Assembly: GCA_903813345.2 (NCBI GenBank)
Contig: CAIIXF020000001.1
Span: forward strand, 18,249,915 to 18,313,914
From: Owenia fusiformis
Lineage: Eukaryota > Annelida > Polychaeta > Sabellida > Oweniidae
Reading direction: 5' to 3'
DNA length: 64,000 nucleotides
Shown here: positions 48,535 to 63,100 of the stretch, piece after piece
Layout of the letters: each line of letters starts with the position of its first letter
Numbering within the stretch: the first letter of the stretch is position 1
The notes under the pieces: model-generated
What the model saw: the letters and a program-made list of their open reading frames with translations, nothing else
What the model was told of the DNA's origin: nothing
Databases searched by the model: none
Made by a program: the position numbers and the translations under genes

Positions 48535-51402
48535 TGAAAGCGCAGTTTGCATATGGTGTTTCTTTATGGAGTATGAACCATTGGATCCTCGATCATCCAA
48601 AAGCGCAGCTACAGCCAGAGCTATATGCTACATATGTGTTTCAGTTATTGGGTTACATTGTTGTTCGTGTTGTCCTCTTACTGATAGTGCCCTCCATAAA
48701 GTTTTCTTTTTGCTTTCACTCCTATCAACTCAAATTCACAGTAACCATGACGACATTTACTCAAAAGCACAAGCCACGATTGCTAAGTTATGATCAGAGA
48801 GCACAAATAGAAAAGATTTGACAGATAGCAACTTGATGTAGACTGGATTTGATGGGAGATCCTCTGAATGTGACCTCATCTCGGATAGAGCAATCACCTC
48901 GTCCAAATAGAAAATGTAACAGAGTTATAGGAAACCTGAACGGACAGAACTGAGTAGTCCTTATAATTTTATCATGGTATCATATATGGATAATTTGCTA
49001 TCATCATTTTATGTTGACGTTTTTGAATTTTATACCCTTTTGCATTCGTTCGTCTTACTAGACTAACGCGCAGGGTAGAATGTTTTTCTCACCTCGCCTT
49101 TAGATCTCCTTGTTAGCAATACAATGACCTTGACGGTTGAGAGAAGTGGTCCATGATTGTACGAGTCTCATTATTGAAGTTTATAGAAACGAAGTATTTT
49201 TACTGATTAATTGGTCATTAGCTGTCAATTGAAAATGGTGATATGATATATGTAATTTAATTATAGCGCACATTTATCAAGACTCCATGACAGATATTTG
49301 CCGCCTTAGGCTAAAATACATATCGTTTAATATTTGTGTATATTATCACTTTAATTATCAGGTTTCTCGACAGTTATGAGTTCGTTCGCCATGAAACAGA
49401 TGTGGAACTCTTATCTGGTGCCAGATCTCCCATAATGCGCAATGTTATTTACCCTTCTCGAGAGATTCACTGCAAACTTAGCCAGCCCATGGGAATTCAG
49501 TGTTTAGGTTATTTAGAGGACTTATCGAATTATAAAACTATGACGAACGTGTGATAGTTAAGATTTTTTAAGATAAATGGAACTACATGTCTTGCGTTTA
49601 AGTTTAATTGTTAATATGTTGCATTGCTTTATTTTGATGTAGACTATTGATTCCGAATTTGCCTTTGTGGTATTGTGTTTAATCTTTGTCATTCTCTCTT
49701 ACAGATTAATATGCAATTGATATTAATAGTCTACCACAACTATAGTACTCATGCATATCAGTGACAAAGACAATATTAAAAAACACAATCATTGAACTAC
49801 AACTAATGAACGTCTAAAGAAACTTAGAAAATAAGATGAGTCATCATAAATGCACTGTTCAAAGATAGATGTCACCTAATGTACGAAATTCAACTATCGA
49901 AAAAACGTTAGCATGTTCCTTTCAGGTTTCAGATGTGCATTATTTATCAACAATATACCCACAACAGCATTAGTGTAAATTTCATTTTGTATAATTTTAT
50001 CATATGTTGCTTATAAAGGTCCAGTATCCGTTAACATACATTGGGAATCGCAGTTGGCGAGATCTAAATTCACTTGCTGTATCCAATTGGCATATTTCAT
50101 GGCAATAAATCATGCTTGGGCAGCCATATATCTTACTAGAGAGACATATGAGCTTATGTTTTATTCTCGCTGATTACAGATGAGGCCCTATATGATAAAT
50201 AGCCCAGCAGTGATGACGTGTATGTGGAGAATTCCCAAAATTTTAAATTCGAAAAACGTAGTCGTAATTCCCAGTTACGAGCAACTTAGGCCTTTCTGTT
50301 TTCCTAATGAGTTTCAAACAAGTCAGTTTTTCATTAAAGAAGATGATGCAACGAGACAAGCAGTTGGTGTCAGACGTTTCATAGACCTATTGTGTAATAC
50401 ATTCTTTAATTTAAATGGTTGCCGCCATTGCCTTCCCATGATGCAATGAGCAGAGAGCACACGTGATAATATGTTCTCAACGACAGCACCTCAACATCTG
50501 CCCTTGATTTACTGAATAGCTGTCCTTTGAATTACATTTCTCTTCCATTGTCTTATGAGGTTACGGTGACACCATATCAGAAACCGCATCTGAACTGAAT
50601 CATTTGGTCGAAAAGCATCGTCAAATTCATCTGACGTCCCTGGACCAACTTCGTAGCTTGCAAAAACAAATTGGGAGCAATTACATGAAATATCATCTCG
50701 TTCCTGCAACCCTAATGATTTGTGATGTCAGTTAATGAGTTTATAAATCAAGTAAATGGTGATATAAATCAGACTACCTGCTTGCACGTGGGACGTAGTG
50801 TGGAGATCGTGGCACTTTCCTTTTCCCAATAGAACGCGGGATGTGCAAGATGGTATTTTTCAAAGAACCTCACATAATCATACTGCGTTGTTGGTCATGA
50901 CTTGTAAAATGTCTTGAATCTATGTTAACATTGAGTTCTTCAAGACGCAAATCATATTTGTCAAGTAGGTTAAACTGTTGGTTTTATCGGTTTATATGTT
51001 TTGACTGTCTTTATGCGTTTGTTTCAAAGATTGCACCTTGAACTTGTTCTATTGAATTGTTCCTTGTAGAAGTAACAATGCGTTTAATTAAGAGTTCAAA
51101 CAAAGGATGACATCAAAGCTGAAACATAGATTTCTTAATGGCACTGTAAATGTAATGTATCGCATCTATATATCAATATATCCTGAATCGGTTAATGTGG
51201 TATTTTACCAACGTTTAATAGATGGATATTTGGTTAAGATGTGTTTGTCTTCCTTAGTTTAACAACGGTTCACCTCTCTATTCATTTCATGTAATTAAAA
51301 TCACGTAAATGGATATTAACTCGTTTAGGATAGAAGCCAATTACTGAAGTACGCAGGTGTTTTAACCAAAGTATTTCATTCGTTTTGTGCAAATCAAACA
51401 CA
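48535..51402. other. Noncoding DNA downstream of Scr
   Basis: The stretch 48501-48821 is open in two overlapping frames, and 50180-50449 is open for 89 codons. None of the products resembles a known protein. I see no RNA gene or repeat here. Confidence 0.5.
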
Positions 51403-52319
51403 TACAGGGTGTCCTCATTATATTTGGCTTTTTGAAATCGCTAACATCCTACATTACAAAATACAAGGTTGCCTGAAATAGCCTCCAATATTCATATCAG
51501 ACGGATCATATACAAACAGAATCAGATCAAGCAATGATCCACGATAATCGTCATCCATTATCTTCATCATGATCTTGACGAAAATTGTTTACATTTTAGA
51601 TTGTTTTTGGCTCATATCATATCATGTCTATATTCTAAAAATGCCTAAAGTGTATGCTGTATTTTGGTAGATATTATATCTGACATCTGGTAGATATTAT
51701 ATCTGAGTTTGTAAAGGATACATTGAATTGTAAATTATACATTTTGCTAGCAATTTTATCACACCCTATATATCTGGTTCTAGCTTTAATATACAGGGAT
51801 TATATGATTATTAGCTTATGTATTATTGCAGCTATACATACCATAATATAGAAGATGAAACATATAGTTCATTTGATTAGGATATAAATAAATATGGAAC
51901 ACTTTGTATGTTTAGTCAACGTTTGGGATCATATGGATTTGTTTCATTTTGACTGGTTGTATTCTCAGATATTCTCTTTATCTGTATTTTAATACTTCTA
52001 AGTTAGTTTTTACTTAGTTTTTACTTTTAAAGACAATTGTGTTTACATATACAACAACATTTTTTTAATTAATCCGCAATGTACGAGACTCAGTTTATTC
52101 TTGTCATGATAAAATAATACTATTTCACAAAATGACGAGGAGTGAATAATTGGAAATTTCTAAGGTAACCACCAGAATATAAATCATGCTTATGATACGC
52201 AAAAGTGCAAAAGTGAAATTTAATTAAGATTCTTTTCTTAGTTAACACTAAATGTTTTCATCATTAATTCATGAATGTAATTTTAAGTTTCGATGAAAGT
52301 GTTTTGAGCCCACCCTGTA
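51403..52319. mobile_element. Candidate non-autonomous DNA transposon
   Basis: It begins TACAGGGTGTCC and ends GAGCCCACCCTGTA, an inverted pair of the recurrent TACAGGGTG motif about 0.9 kb apart. The ends share little beyond these 9 bp. The interior is AT-rich with no transposase. Related but diverged CACACCCTATATATC lies at about 51767. The pairing of the two ends is uncertain. Confidence 0.3.
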
Positions 52320-55300
52320 GATATATATCCAACATTTATCCTCGAAGCATATATTTCTATATGTACCAATATTCTAACTTTTATTACCTACTTATATGTG
52401 GCTAGCCATTTTAACTATGAATGATAACTTCTAGACCCTTTTCTCTTTAATTATCTAGTTTTGATAAATGTATAGAATTTCTTAAATTACTTGACTTTTA
52501 AAAGTATTTGACGTTTCATTTCTATAATCGTTTTTATGATTTATATTATTTGTGACTATTGATATGTTAACCTTCATAACTATTTGGCACTTTTTAGGAT
52601 TTGTCTGCCCCTCTCTATGTAACACCGTTATTTTCTCAAACGGTAGCCCTGATGAAAAGATACGTTTCCGACTTTGTTCCTATTATTTAAACCTTAACTA
52701 CTTTCGTCATGAAGTACATGAAGCTTACAGGTCGGCGATGGAACAATGCATTGTTTCATTTTCTCATTCAGTGGGAAAGGTCTTTGAGAACCTACCGTTT
52801 AGCAAAGGTCAGACTTCTTTCTTTGAAGGCTGTTTGATATCCGAAATCTAGCATGGAAACACAATAGACCTAACATAATGAATCAGATGGTCAAGACAAA
52901 ATGGCCACTGGGCGAAATTGATTCACCATACTTATACTATTCTATATCAAGGTTCTAGACACATGATATGTAGATATTATAAGTAAATTCAAAATTAATT
53001 GGTAAACATAAAAAATCATTTGAATAACAGGATAAAACACTTATTCCTAATTAATGTATCCGTTTTCAAGCCATAAATAATACAATAAAATATACATATT
53101 TTAAGAGAGTTTTGTTGAATGTTTGAATACATAGTATAAACGTGTTACTATGGAAACATATCGACTTTATTGTCAGCCTTTCTGCCTGTTGAACAAATAG
53201 GATCAAATGTCATGATCCTACCCAACGACCACAGGTATAGGCAGCTGAAAAGCCAAAACATAACATTGACTTGGACATGTTACCCCTAAGTCGAAATAAG
53301 GGTATCAGAGGCAATAAAACCGATAAAGAATTGCTAATCAAATACATGAATTTGGATATCTTACCATCATGCCCCTGACAATAACATGCTAGTTCACCAA
53401 CTTGACCAAATTCGTAACGCAAAGAATAAAACAGATAAACAGAGCAAAAATATGTATTTATAATAATTTGGCACATATTATAGCTACGTATCATTCCTCG
53501 CCATTCAGCTTTTAAAACCCATACTTCATTGATGCTCGATGTATCTATTGATTCTTTGATTTCCCCTTACGTGTATGTGGTAAGCCACATTTATTATCTA
53601 TCTTAAATAATTTTTTGATCTTAAGTTCATGATCACTTGTTTATACAATCGATATTTTAGACGCTATGTTTGTTGGTTTGTGATATATATTGATTGGTAA
53701 TTAAAATTCCAAACACGACTTGCAATATTTGTTTAAATAGGCTACTATAATCCAGTAAAGCTTTAGTAAAATAGTAAATAATATAAGTAAAACACACGTA
53801 TTTTGAAAGAGCTTGTGGTCCAACACATAACTCATCTAACCAAGGATCTAAATGCTTTCAAATTTGAATTTTACATCGTTTTAACAATATGTATCCTATA
53901 CAGCAAAGTATATCTGACGACTTGCACATCTGCAGTCCTACCTCTGGCCATGTGAACCTACTCCATTATCGATGTCATAAAAGTTTTAATGAGACAAAAG
54001 CTCATTACTAGAAGTATATCATTTGGGTAGTAATATTGATAGAGTAGATGATGAGATATTAGTATAGGGATATACTATTTTGTAGGCTATTAGTAGATAG
54101 TTAGTAAATTGTTAGGGGAAAGTTATTCTGTTGTTATGTGATTACTCAACTCACCCTTGTTGGTCATTTGTATCCCTCTGTCATTATAATGGTATACTAA
54201 TTAATCTTGTTGACGTCTCACAATCCTTGGGATCACATAAAGTGCCTGCACCCCGCTGCCAAACACAACGAATCCAGCTAAATATCCACATTTTTAAACA
54301 TGACAACATGTAACATATCTTTAGATAACATGATCCCTCAATGTAGGCCAACATTTTTCACAAAACTACAGAAAAGCATGCATAATTTTACGATGATTGA
54401 ATTTTATGGTTTCAAATATAGCGCCATGATTGGTTAGAGGCTATCACATGACCGTGAACATGCGGAGTTTTATGGCCTAGGTCGGCACATTATGGCGATG
54501 TAAATCATACAATAATTGCGCTCTATATTGCCTACTGATAAGACTGCGTACTTAAAGATGTCTGCCATGGTTATTTCAATTGAATCTCGCCCTTTTGATA
54601 GTTCCTGCTCAGTTTACGGATAGATGTTGCACTAAATGGATTACTACGACAAAAAAGGAAGCACAGGATTTTAGTTTCTGGTATACACTTGTTGCTATGG
54701 TACCGGTATTTTGCATACGGATGATCAGGAGATTTCCTATTCGCTGACATGACATGAATGGCATAGATAATCAATTGAAGAATCTGTTATATGGTTTGCT
54801 GGAGATGAATCAATAATTGGACAATCCAGCAATGTATTGTGTTGTGTAAAGCACATCAAAGGAGGGACCCTCAGTTATGTTGGGTAGGTATCTATCTATT
54901 GATATAACCGCCACATTACCTGACGCTATCAAAATGGTGGTCACATATACCTCTGTATCACCAATTCTCTAGATATATTTCAAAAAATAGAATACACATC
55001 TTATAAATGTTAATATAAATTGGAAAACTTTTAACATTTTAACAGTTCTTAAACCTTTTATAACTAGATACTTGAAAACTATTTCTACTTCCGGAATATT
55101 CGTAAATTTTCTAGACTTTCTTAATTGGTTTGGCAGCCATCTTTTTTGTTCGCTGGGTCCCATTAAAGACATTATTACTACAATATATCATTAGACAGGA
55201 GGAATATTGCCTCGTTTGAAGCATAGCTAATAATATCCCTATTGAGTCTACAAAAAAACTGTTAGCAAATTGATAGAAATCTTAGTTAATGGGATTTACT

Positions 55301-56667
55301 CGTGTTGTTTTACAGGTTGTTGAGGTCTTGATTAGAATTTTAAAACTAATTACTTTAAGTAACTAGACGATACAGATATTATATAAAGAAGTATATTTAG
55401 ACAGTTGGGATGTTCGAAAGGATATTTATGATTTTATTGCATGTAATAATATTGATCACATATTCAGTTAGAGTTGACTATCAGTGACATTGAGACATGT
55501 TGATACGAGAGCCATAAATCCAAGATGTGTAAAGTAGTTGCATGGCCATGTACATGTTTACAATCAAGCCATGTAGAAAGTATGCATGCATTTGTATATA
55601 TTATTTACCTTTTTTATATTGGCAGATGTGTTTTGACACTTATTGGGGTGAGCAGTTTTCATTACCAAATGCACTTTCAAATGTAGCGTAGGTTCAAGAG
55701 GTCAAAACGCACGCTTGATATTGCTTTGTTTATGTCTGATCAACTTAGTTAAATCTGAGATTCGGTCTCATCTTAACACTAAATTATAGAATATGTCGCA
55801 CATCAATACAGCCGCATAGTATTTTTGTAGAAAACACATTTATTACTTCATTGAGGAATTTCCACTTTCTTTAGAATTTTCAGTTTATTAGGTGCATTAG
55901 GGCCATTTTGGTAGCTACTAATTGTGCACATTGTTTATGAATTATGTGTTCTGTCCCAGTCGGTCTAATTTATATGGCTTGGGTCTCCTCATCACGTCCT
56001 GATTTGGTCACACTGGTATGTGTTTAACCACAATATGATGTTCGGTTTTCACCTGTTTGAGTCTCTAAAAGCTAACATGGACATGAAAGAAAGATAATTA
56101 TCAAATTTTTCTAAATTGTGTCCAAATGTCCAAAAGGACATCAAGAAAAACAATTAAAATGTTAGGATATCACAGGATGGGATCAAGTTAAACAAACAGT
56201 TACATGGATTATTTACATGGAAAATAAACTATGAAGGTATGTTTAAAGTATAATTAAGTATAGGCAAAGTTTGAAAGTAAACATTTGCACAGCGGTCTAT
56301 TTTCTACTCAAAACACTTTTAATTCTTTGTCGTTATTGCGCCAAGGCAACCAAACGCAGTTCTGCTTTCTGCTAGTCAATAATTTAGAGAGTAGTATCAA
56401 AGAACTGCAACATTAAATCATCCAAATGGCTCCTAGTGGAATTTAACATCGTCTAACTTTGACGCATCCACTTTGCTAGTGCTTGCCAAAGCTTATAGCT
56501 GAAACCTGCAAAACATTTCTGCTAATATGAACAGAACTAAGCAAAATGTATGTTTATAGACAACATACATAAATAGGCACGTGGTCGTTTAATTTCTGTG
56601 TGCGTGTACTGCAAACAGTTTGCATACACACATCTTGTTTCCTGATTTAACATTGAAGAATTGTCGA
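52320..56667. other. Noncoding DNA between Scr and the expected Dfd
   Basis: AT-rich sequence without a recognisable exon. An X-box-like GTTACTATGGAAAC lies at 53144-53157. The longest open frames (about 95-99 codons) show no domain. Nothing further was seen. Confidence 0.55.
53144..53157. promoter_or_regulatory. X-box-like site
   Basis: GTTACTATGGAAAC closely matches the vertebrate RFX conserved-element motif GTTGCCATGGAAAC, with two differences. Confidence 0.3.
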
Positions 56668-57110
56668 TGTGGATAAAGTTTTACATGTTGTGGTAGGTCC
56701 ATGGATATGCCATCCATTAAAAACTATCCATACATCTTGCATTATTTTTGAGTATGCCATCCAAATAATTTTAATGTGTCAAGATATATTATATCCAAAC
56801 ACCCCTGGTACCGTGATTATGTCCATGGATTCAAACGCTCTCGATAAGTCAATGAATATGGCATACAAATGTCCTTGATACACATAGGAATAGAATATCC
56901 AAACGCGTTGTATATATCAATTAATATACCATCAAAATGAAACTTTTTTGATATGTCATCGTATCTAAACACCCTTGATATCAAGTCCAAGTATCAAGAC
57001 ACCAGAGGTATATCCGTGGACATACTATTCAAACGCTTTCGATGTGTCCATAAATATACCATCTGAATATCCTCGACATGTCCCTGGACATCAAGGTCAA
57101 GCTTGACCCA
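56668..57110 (+). repeat. Decayed minisatellite
   Basis: Variants of TCCATGGATATGCCATC, followed by AAACGCTCTCGAT- or AAACACCCTTGAT-like blocks, recur irregularly every 35-40 bp or multiples of it. It looks like an old tandem array that has lost regularity. No coding potential. Confidence 0.55.
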
Positions 57111-60100
57111 ACCCGAAACTTCAACAATCAAATACAAATGGTTTCAACAGAAAATCATTTATGATGTTTGATTACATCGTATGTATAATTAGTCCAATTA
57201 GAAAGCGCAAAGGGCAACATTTAGAAAATAAATCAAAAATACAGATGAACAATCTTATTACTATATCTAACGTTCACGATATGTTTACAAAGAATGGAAA
57301 CTTTACATTTGTTAAATGATGTGCCAGAAAACGCGAGTAAATAAACAGATGACTAATTCTCATTTGAATTGCTTTTGTTAACACCAGAACTTCTGCTCTG
57401 TGGATTGTTTCTGTGTATATTGTTATATTGTCCGTTTGATATGTTTTGTGTTGCTCTTCCTGTTGGCACGTCTTATATTTTTCCAGCTTTTAGTAAAGGT
57501 ACATATTACTGATCAATACCCAATTTACAAAACCAATGCCTAAAACCGTGAGGTTAAGTCAATTATTGTTTTATGTACATTGTTATACCATTGTAGGACT
57601 TCTGGGTTGGAGAGTGTTAGTGAATATCGAATTTGTTTTTCTCTTTGGTTAGGAATTCTGTAAACTGATACTGTTATTGCAAGTTTCTTCATGACCTCAA
57701 TGTAAGCAAATCTGCTTTACGGGAGAATTCTTAGATGTCAATTTTGTATAAGGATGTTTTTGGACCTGTTTTGTGTTTCTCTGTATCCCATTCGTGTCCG
57801 CTTCATCCTTATACATGCATACCAGAATGCGATTTCTGGATTTTTGGTGTAAATTTACTGTAGGAAAACATGCTTGATATGTAGATAATGAGTTTAATCA
57901 TCGGTCTGAAAATATTTCGAGAACCTTATGAATGACAACATATATAAATTTTCCATAAATGGGATGTACCGCTACATGTATAATTGATATATCATGTTAT
58001 TTCTAGCCTCTACAAATTGGTCATACGTGTTTATTTTTCGTAGTGGTACAAGGGGAAACGTTTAACTGTTAAAACTATGTACGAAGCACCTTGTTAGAAA
58101 ACTTAATCACCATAAACGTTCTAGTTGGAAACAAACGACGTCATTTTTCACGTTAATATATCATTGTCTTAAGAAAATACCTAAAAGTGTCCAGTTGAAA
58201 TATTTGAAGTAGTAACAGATGAGGGAGGAGTGGGTATTTATCATCCTATAGACACCGTCAGCTTATGTCATCCTTTCCTGCTAAAACCTAAGTCATTTAG
58301 TTGTGTAATATGAAGAGAAACGTTAAATCTATTTAACTTACTAGGAAACGTTATAGTAATTCCAAGTAAGTAGGATTTATTACTTTAGTCTTATTAATGA
58401 TGCTCAATAATTTTATAGGTTACAATTTAATCTAACCTGAGTGAATCTACAGCAGTATCATTACTGAGGATATTTTTCAAATGACTGCCTCGCAACGTCA
58501 GCTAAATCAGGTCGATTCGACCCAGGTGCCAGGTGAACAAATTATTCATTAGCAGGTAATATTGATAAAGCTAATGATGCCATCCCTTAATTTCGTTTTT
58601 CAATATTAATTAAAGTTTCGTGTTTTTCCTATTCTTGTAATTTTTTGATGTTTTGTGACTATTTGCGTTGGTTTATGCTTTGTCTCGATCATCCTAAGAA
58701 TGTTTCATACTAATGCATCATCCCAGAAGTGTTTCGATGAAACTGATTGATAAAAAATATTAATTCTCTAGTAGAATTTTATATATAACGTTATCTAATA
58801 CAACGCCTATATTGAGATGCTCCCTAACTAATATATGCCAAAATGTATTGATTCATCAGAAAAATTAAAGTCATCATCAGAATACGAAGAAATTTTGACA
58901 TCTTCGGGGCAATTAATCTATCAGAATAAACTCAATATAAACACACCAATCTGGCAGTTTTATATCAATAATGGCTGGTTTTACTCTGTAACTTCCATTG
59001 CAAAGGAGTTTCTACTGACTGGCACAACCTAAGAGAAAGAACCGTTATTACTGAAAGTGGAAGTGTGTTGCAAAATTTAATTGGGATTCAAATTTTCATC
59101 GATGAAGTGATAAAGTGAAAAAAAGGATTCCAAGATTTAATTATTTAGAAGTCATGAAATGAATTGATTCCTTGTTTTAAGTAAAGGACGATAATCTTCT
59201 TTGATGAATATACCTGATCCAATACTTTTAAAATCTGTATCTGAATGTTCCATATTTATGAACTGTATATTCGATACTATTTTGGGGAGAATATGATCCA
59301 CTTGGAGTGGCACAACTGCAAGCAACATGTACAGTTGACCTACCGATATATTCTTAACAATTATCTCAAATATAATATTTCCAATGAGATCTATGTCATA
59401 AATTGGTAAAGATATTAAGAATTTAAGGTGTCACAATGGGGGAAATTGTTTAAATTCTCCCAAATAATAAATATGGTAACCATAAAATAGAAAAATGAAT
59501 GTATTGTTGTAAAAAGCTTTAGTTTTCCTCAAATACAGTATACATTTGGGTATTTTAGAAAATAGACATGGCAAGAAATGATATGAGACAAAAGTATTCT
59601 AGAATTGACACATTTTTTGTCAAAAGTACTAATCTGGATCTTGCTCGATCTGATTCTGTCTTTGATATTACTCGTCTATCATGTCTGGCCTTTGATCCCA
59701 AATGAGTATCAATTGGTTGGTCGAAAGTTCAACACCTTTCCACTGTATCTGTTTATTTATAATAACTTTCATTTATTTCCTATCGATTATCTATATCTAT
59801 TCTGATTTTGAATATCCCGAAATAAGAAAATAAGATTAGGGGATTTGGTGGAAATCCTCATTTTCTCGAAAAAAAACGAAATGCTGAACGATGGAAAAAT
59901 GTAATTTGAATTGAGTAATCTGCTCTATATCCGACTTGAAATATTCATTATTTTCCCTTTAAATCATTCATGGATCAAATGTTCATTAATTGGTAGATTT
60001 GGCATTCCATTTCAATGCATACTATGTCCAGATTATCTCATTGTAATGTTGGGTGTCACCTTTTGAAAAACTACTAGCTGGTCTGGTTTTTGTATTATAG

Positions 60101-63100
60101 GGAGAAAGTAGTAGCAATAAATGTATCTCATTTAATAAAGGACAATAAAGACATACATATATAAAAAGCTCCTGATACTCATGAGAATTACTGAAAGTTC
60201 ATCGGCATTATATTTCTATAGAAAAGCATATGCCTCATACATGCCCTTATTGTATGAAATACACACCATCTGGGAATGATATGGCAGAATGGGTTTACAT
60301 TCCTGCACAAAATAGGCTAAATACAATGTAAATATATTTCATCTAAACGATATGTTTCATTTTGACGATTTATTCATCCCTATTTGTGTGAATTAAGTGA
60401 ATAAATCTCAGCTGCTGTGGTATGTCTTGCTTAATCGAGGTTTTGCTTTGAAATCCGTTTTCCGTTTAGCTAAATGTAACATGGTTAACTCTCACCAATA
60501 TCTGAAATAATGTGCCATGTGGTCTAATGATTCTATGTATTTGTATAGGTTGACCTATATAATTCATGGATTGCCCTTCTGAAAATTTGTTTAATGGGAT
60601 TGAGTAATAGAGGCGTTGTTTTTGTGAAATGTGAGTACAAGACCCAAACTGTACATCTGACCTCTAAAAAGAAGGAATGTCTGTATGTTCATGTAGGTTG
60701 TTTTATATTTTTCAGTTAGACAAGAGCTAATACTTTTTTCAACAACAAACAGATTAGTCATGAACATAACGTCGTACCATGGTCTTAGTTAATCTGGTCA
60801 GTTTGGGTTAATCACGCTTGATAATTAAACATCAGGGTTTATTAATGATCAGTTGCGAGGTGCTATGCCTCATACCCATGTGGATTCTTTTCGAGCCTTT
60901 GGGTTTCATGCTATGTCAAAAATCCCGTCGGATCATCCATCATCCACTGGTAGACTTGATCTCTGACGAGACATGTACATAATCTGCATGTACAGATGCG
61001 AGTCTGTCATTAATATGGAACTTTGCGATAAAACTGTGTTTCTATGAGGCATTGTGCATTTCACCATATAACTAACGCCCCATACTTTTCGATCAGTGTG
61101 CATATTGATGTACACTATCTCAGTATCAGTGGACAAGATAACTCCTTTGTTTGTTGTGTGGTTTCGATTCGTGTGGTGTTGTTGCTGTATCCATCTATCG
61201 GTATATAGTTTTTAAATGTGGAATTAGCAGTGTTATTACTTTGTATATTTACTATCCCAAATGTTCGCTAGAGGGCATACCAGTACGAGGCGTCTAGCAA
61301 AAAGTTGTTTTTGTTGTTGCTCTTGTTAGATTGATCATTCATTTGAGGATGCTTTAGAAACAGTTTCCTCTCCTTAATCCAGTAAATAGTTGTTTTGAAT
61401 AGGTATAGAAAGTAGATAATTGACTGCTTTTATTGCACCATACATCCCATGTCACTTTGTTCCAATCGTTATTTACTTGTGTCAAGACAACCGTCATTTT
61501 ATATTTTGACATAACTGTTGTTTATTCTCGTGTTACTCTTCGTTATTTACCTCTGAATACTAAAACAAGACTGAGCTCTAGACAGTAATATCATGAAGGT
61601 AACATTGACCTTGGTAGAGTTCTAGCGTTTTATGAGTTGACGACATTAAATTACAATTTATGGTGCCATTAAAATTCACTCTTAATGCAATTTAGCTCCA
61701 CAAATGGTGTACTTGCACATATGATTACTCATTACAATATATTAAATTGAAATCACGTGATTTGGATGTGTCCTCTTAGTCATGAAACAAACTTTTTAAA
61801 CTTTTTAAGTTTGTTGAGTTTTAGGATTAGTAACAGCCATATAGTCGTCTAAATATTTTCCTTATGCTTAAAAAGGTGTTGTTAGTTGCATTCGCCAGTT
61901 AACGAAAACATGGAAATAAGAAGCTTGAAGAGCAAAAGAGAGCGCTCGAAATTGCTATGTTGGTTTGTTTTTTGATTAATGTCTTCTGTTAGAGACGTAA
62001 ATGGTTTTCCATTTCATTGGCGAGATGGGATTGAGTGGGGCGGTTGGTTTTATCGAACGGACGGTCGTAGTTCATACAAGGATAATGCATTAGCTGACGG
62101 ATAAAACTTGTCTCTGAAATTAATTCCAATCATTTTCCTTTGGGATGTTTACTTCTTTTCATAGTTAAATCCCTTAATACGCTGGTTGTGAGTCACGATT
62201 CCCATAAGAGAATATTTGGAACATTTCACTGAATTGTTATTAATGAAAATGCAATAGCATCATTCCGTATATGTTTGGTTGGATTGTTTGTGCATTCATC
62301 TATAAATGCCTGGATAATTGTTTTTAATGTAGTTCTTATTAATGCTTGATTTCTATCGTAATTATATTATCAAAACAATTATAAAATGTAAACATTTTAA
62401 CCCAAGTATACGCTAAAATGTAAAAGTAGGTCAATATGTGGCAATTTGGACTTCTGGACATTGCATTGTTATGTGTTTCAAATTCTCGTCTGAATTCTGT
62501 TCAATTATTTATCTCTATGTTCTGTAAGTTAATAAATTAAGAACAACGTTTTAAAGAACATTACAACCCCCACTTGTATTAATTAGCAATTATATTGGAT
62601 GCTATCTATAAAACCATAGAGAACAACTCAGTCTACTTTAAATTGCAGTAAATCTATATAAGAGCAGCCATTTTGGATTCAATTGATATGATTTTGTACT
62701 AATGGATCACCGTGACATGGTTTATTTCGTAGGATACATTTCATAAAGAAGGCTGGGCTTTGCTATTAGACTGTATTTTTATATTTGGCTGTCGTGTAGG
62801 TGCAAATAAAATGTTTTTCTACTGAAAGCGTATTTCTGTAGTTTATAACATGTTATTTCTCACCATGATACTTAATTAAACGTGAACTTTAATATGTACT
62901 TTTATATTTCCCTCAAAGTCCTTATTGTTTTATGGATTATGTTTTTATGTTTTCATGAAGTATAGGTTCATGATCAATTTTGTAATTAAACTAGGCAATT
63001 ATTAATTATCTTCAAATATTTCAAGTGTATATTGATTTATATTTGTTCAATGAAAATTATTTGGTAATGTTTGAAAAGGACATGTAGAACAATTTCATTT

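Noticed and set aside
48501-48821. Two overlapping open frames of 106 and 75 codons
   Set aside because: No recognisable domain, they overlap in different frames, and the start falls within the right arm of a TIR element.
50180-50449. 89-codon open frame
   Set aside because: No family resemblance, no flanking splice or promoter evidence; consistent with chance.
52310-52335. ACCCTGTAGAT, resembling the 5' part of miR-10, which is expected between Scr and Dfd
   Set aside because: The match stops after 11 nt and the downstream sequence does not pair into a hairpin. The motif belongs to the recurrent TACAGGGTG transposon ends.
52552-52851. 99-codon open frame with a hydrophobic start
   Set aside because: Weak signal-peptide resemblance only and no other support.
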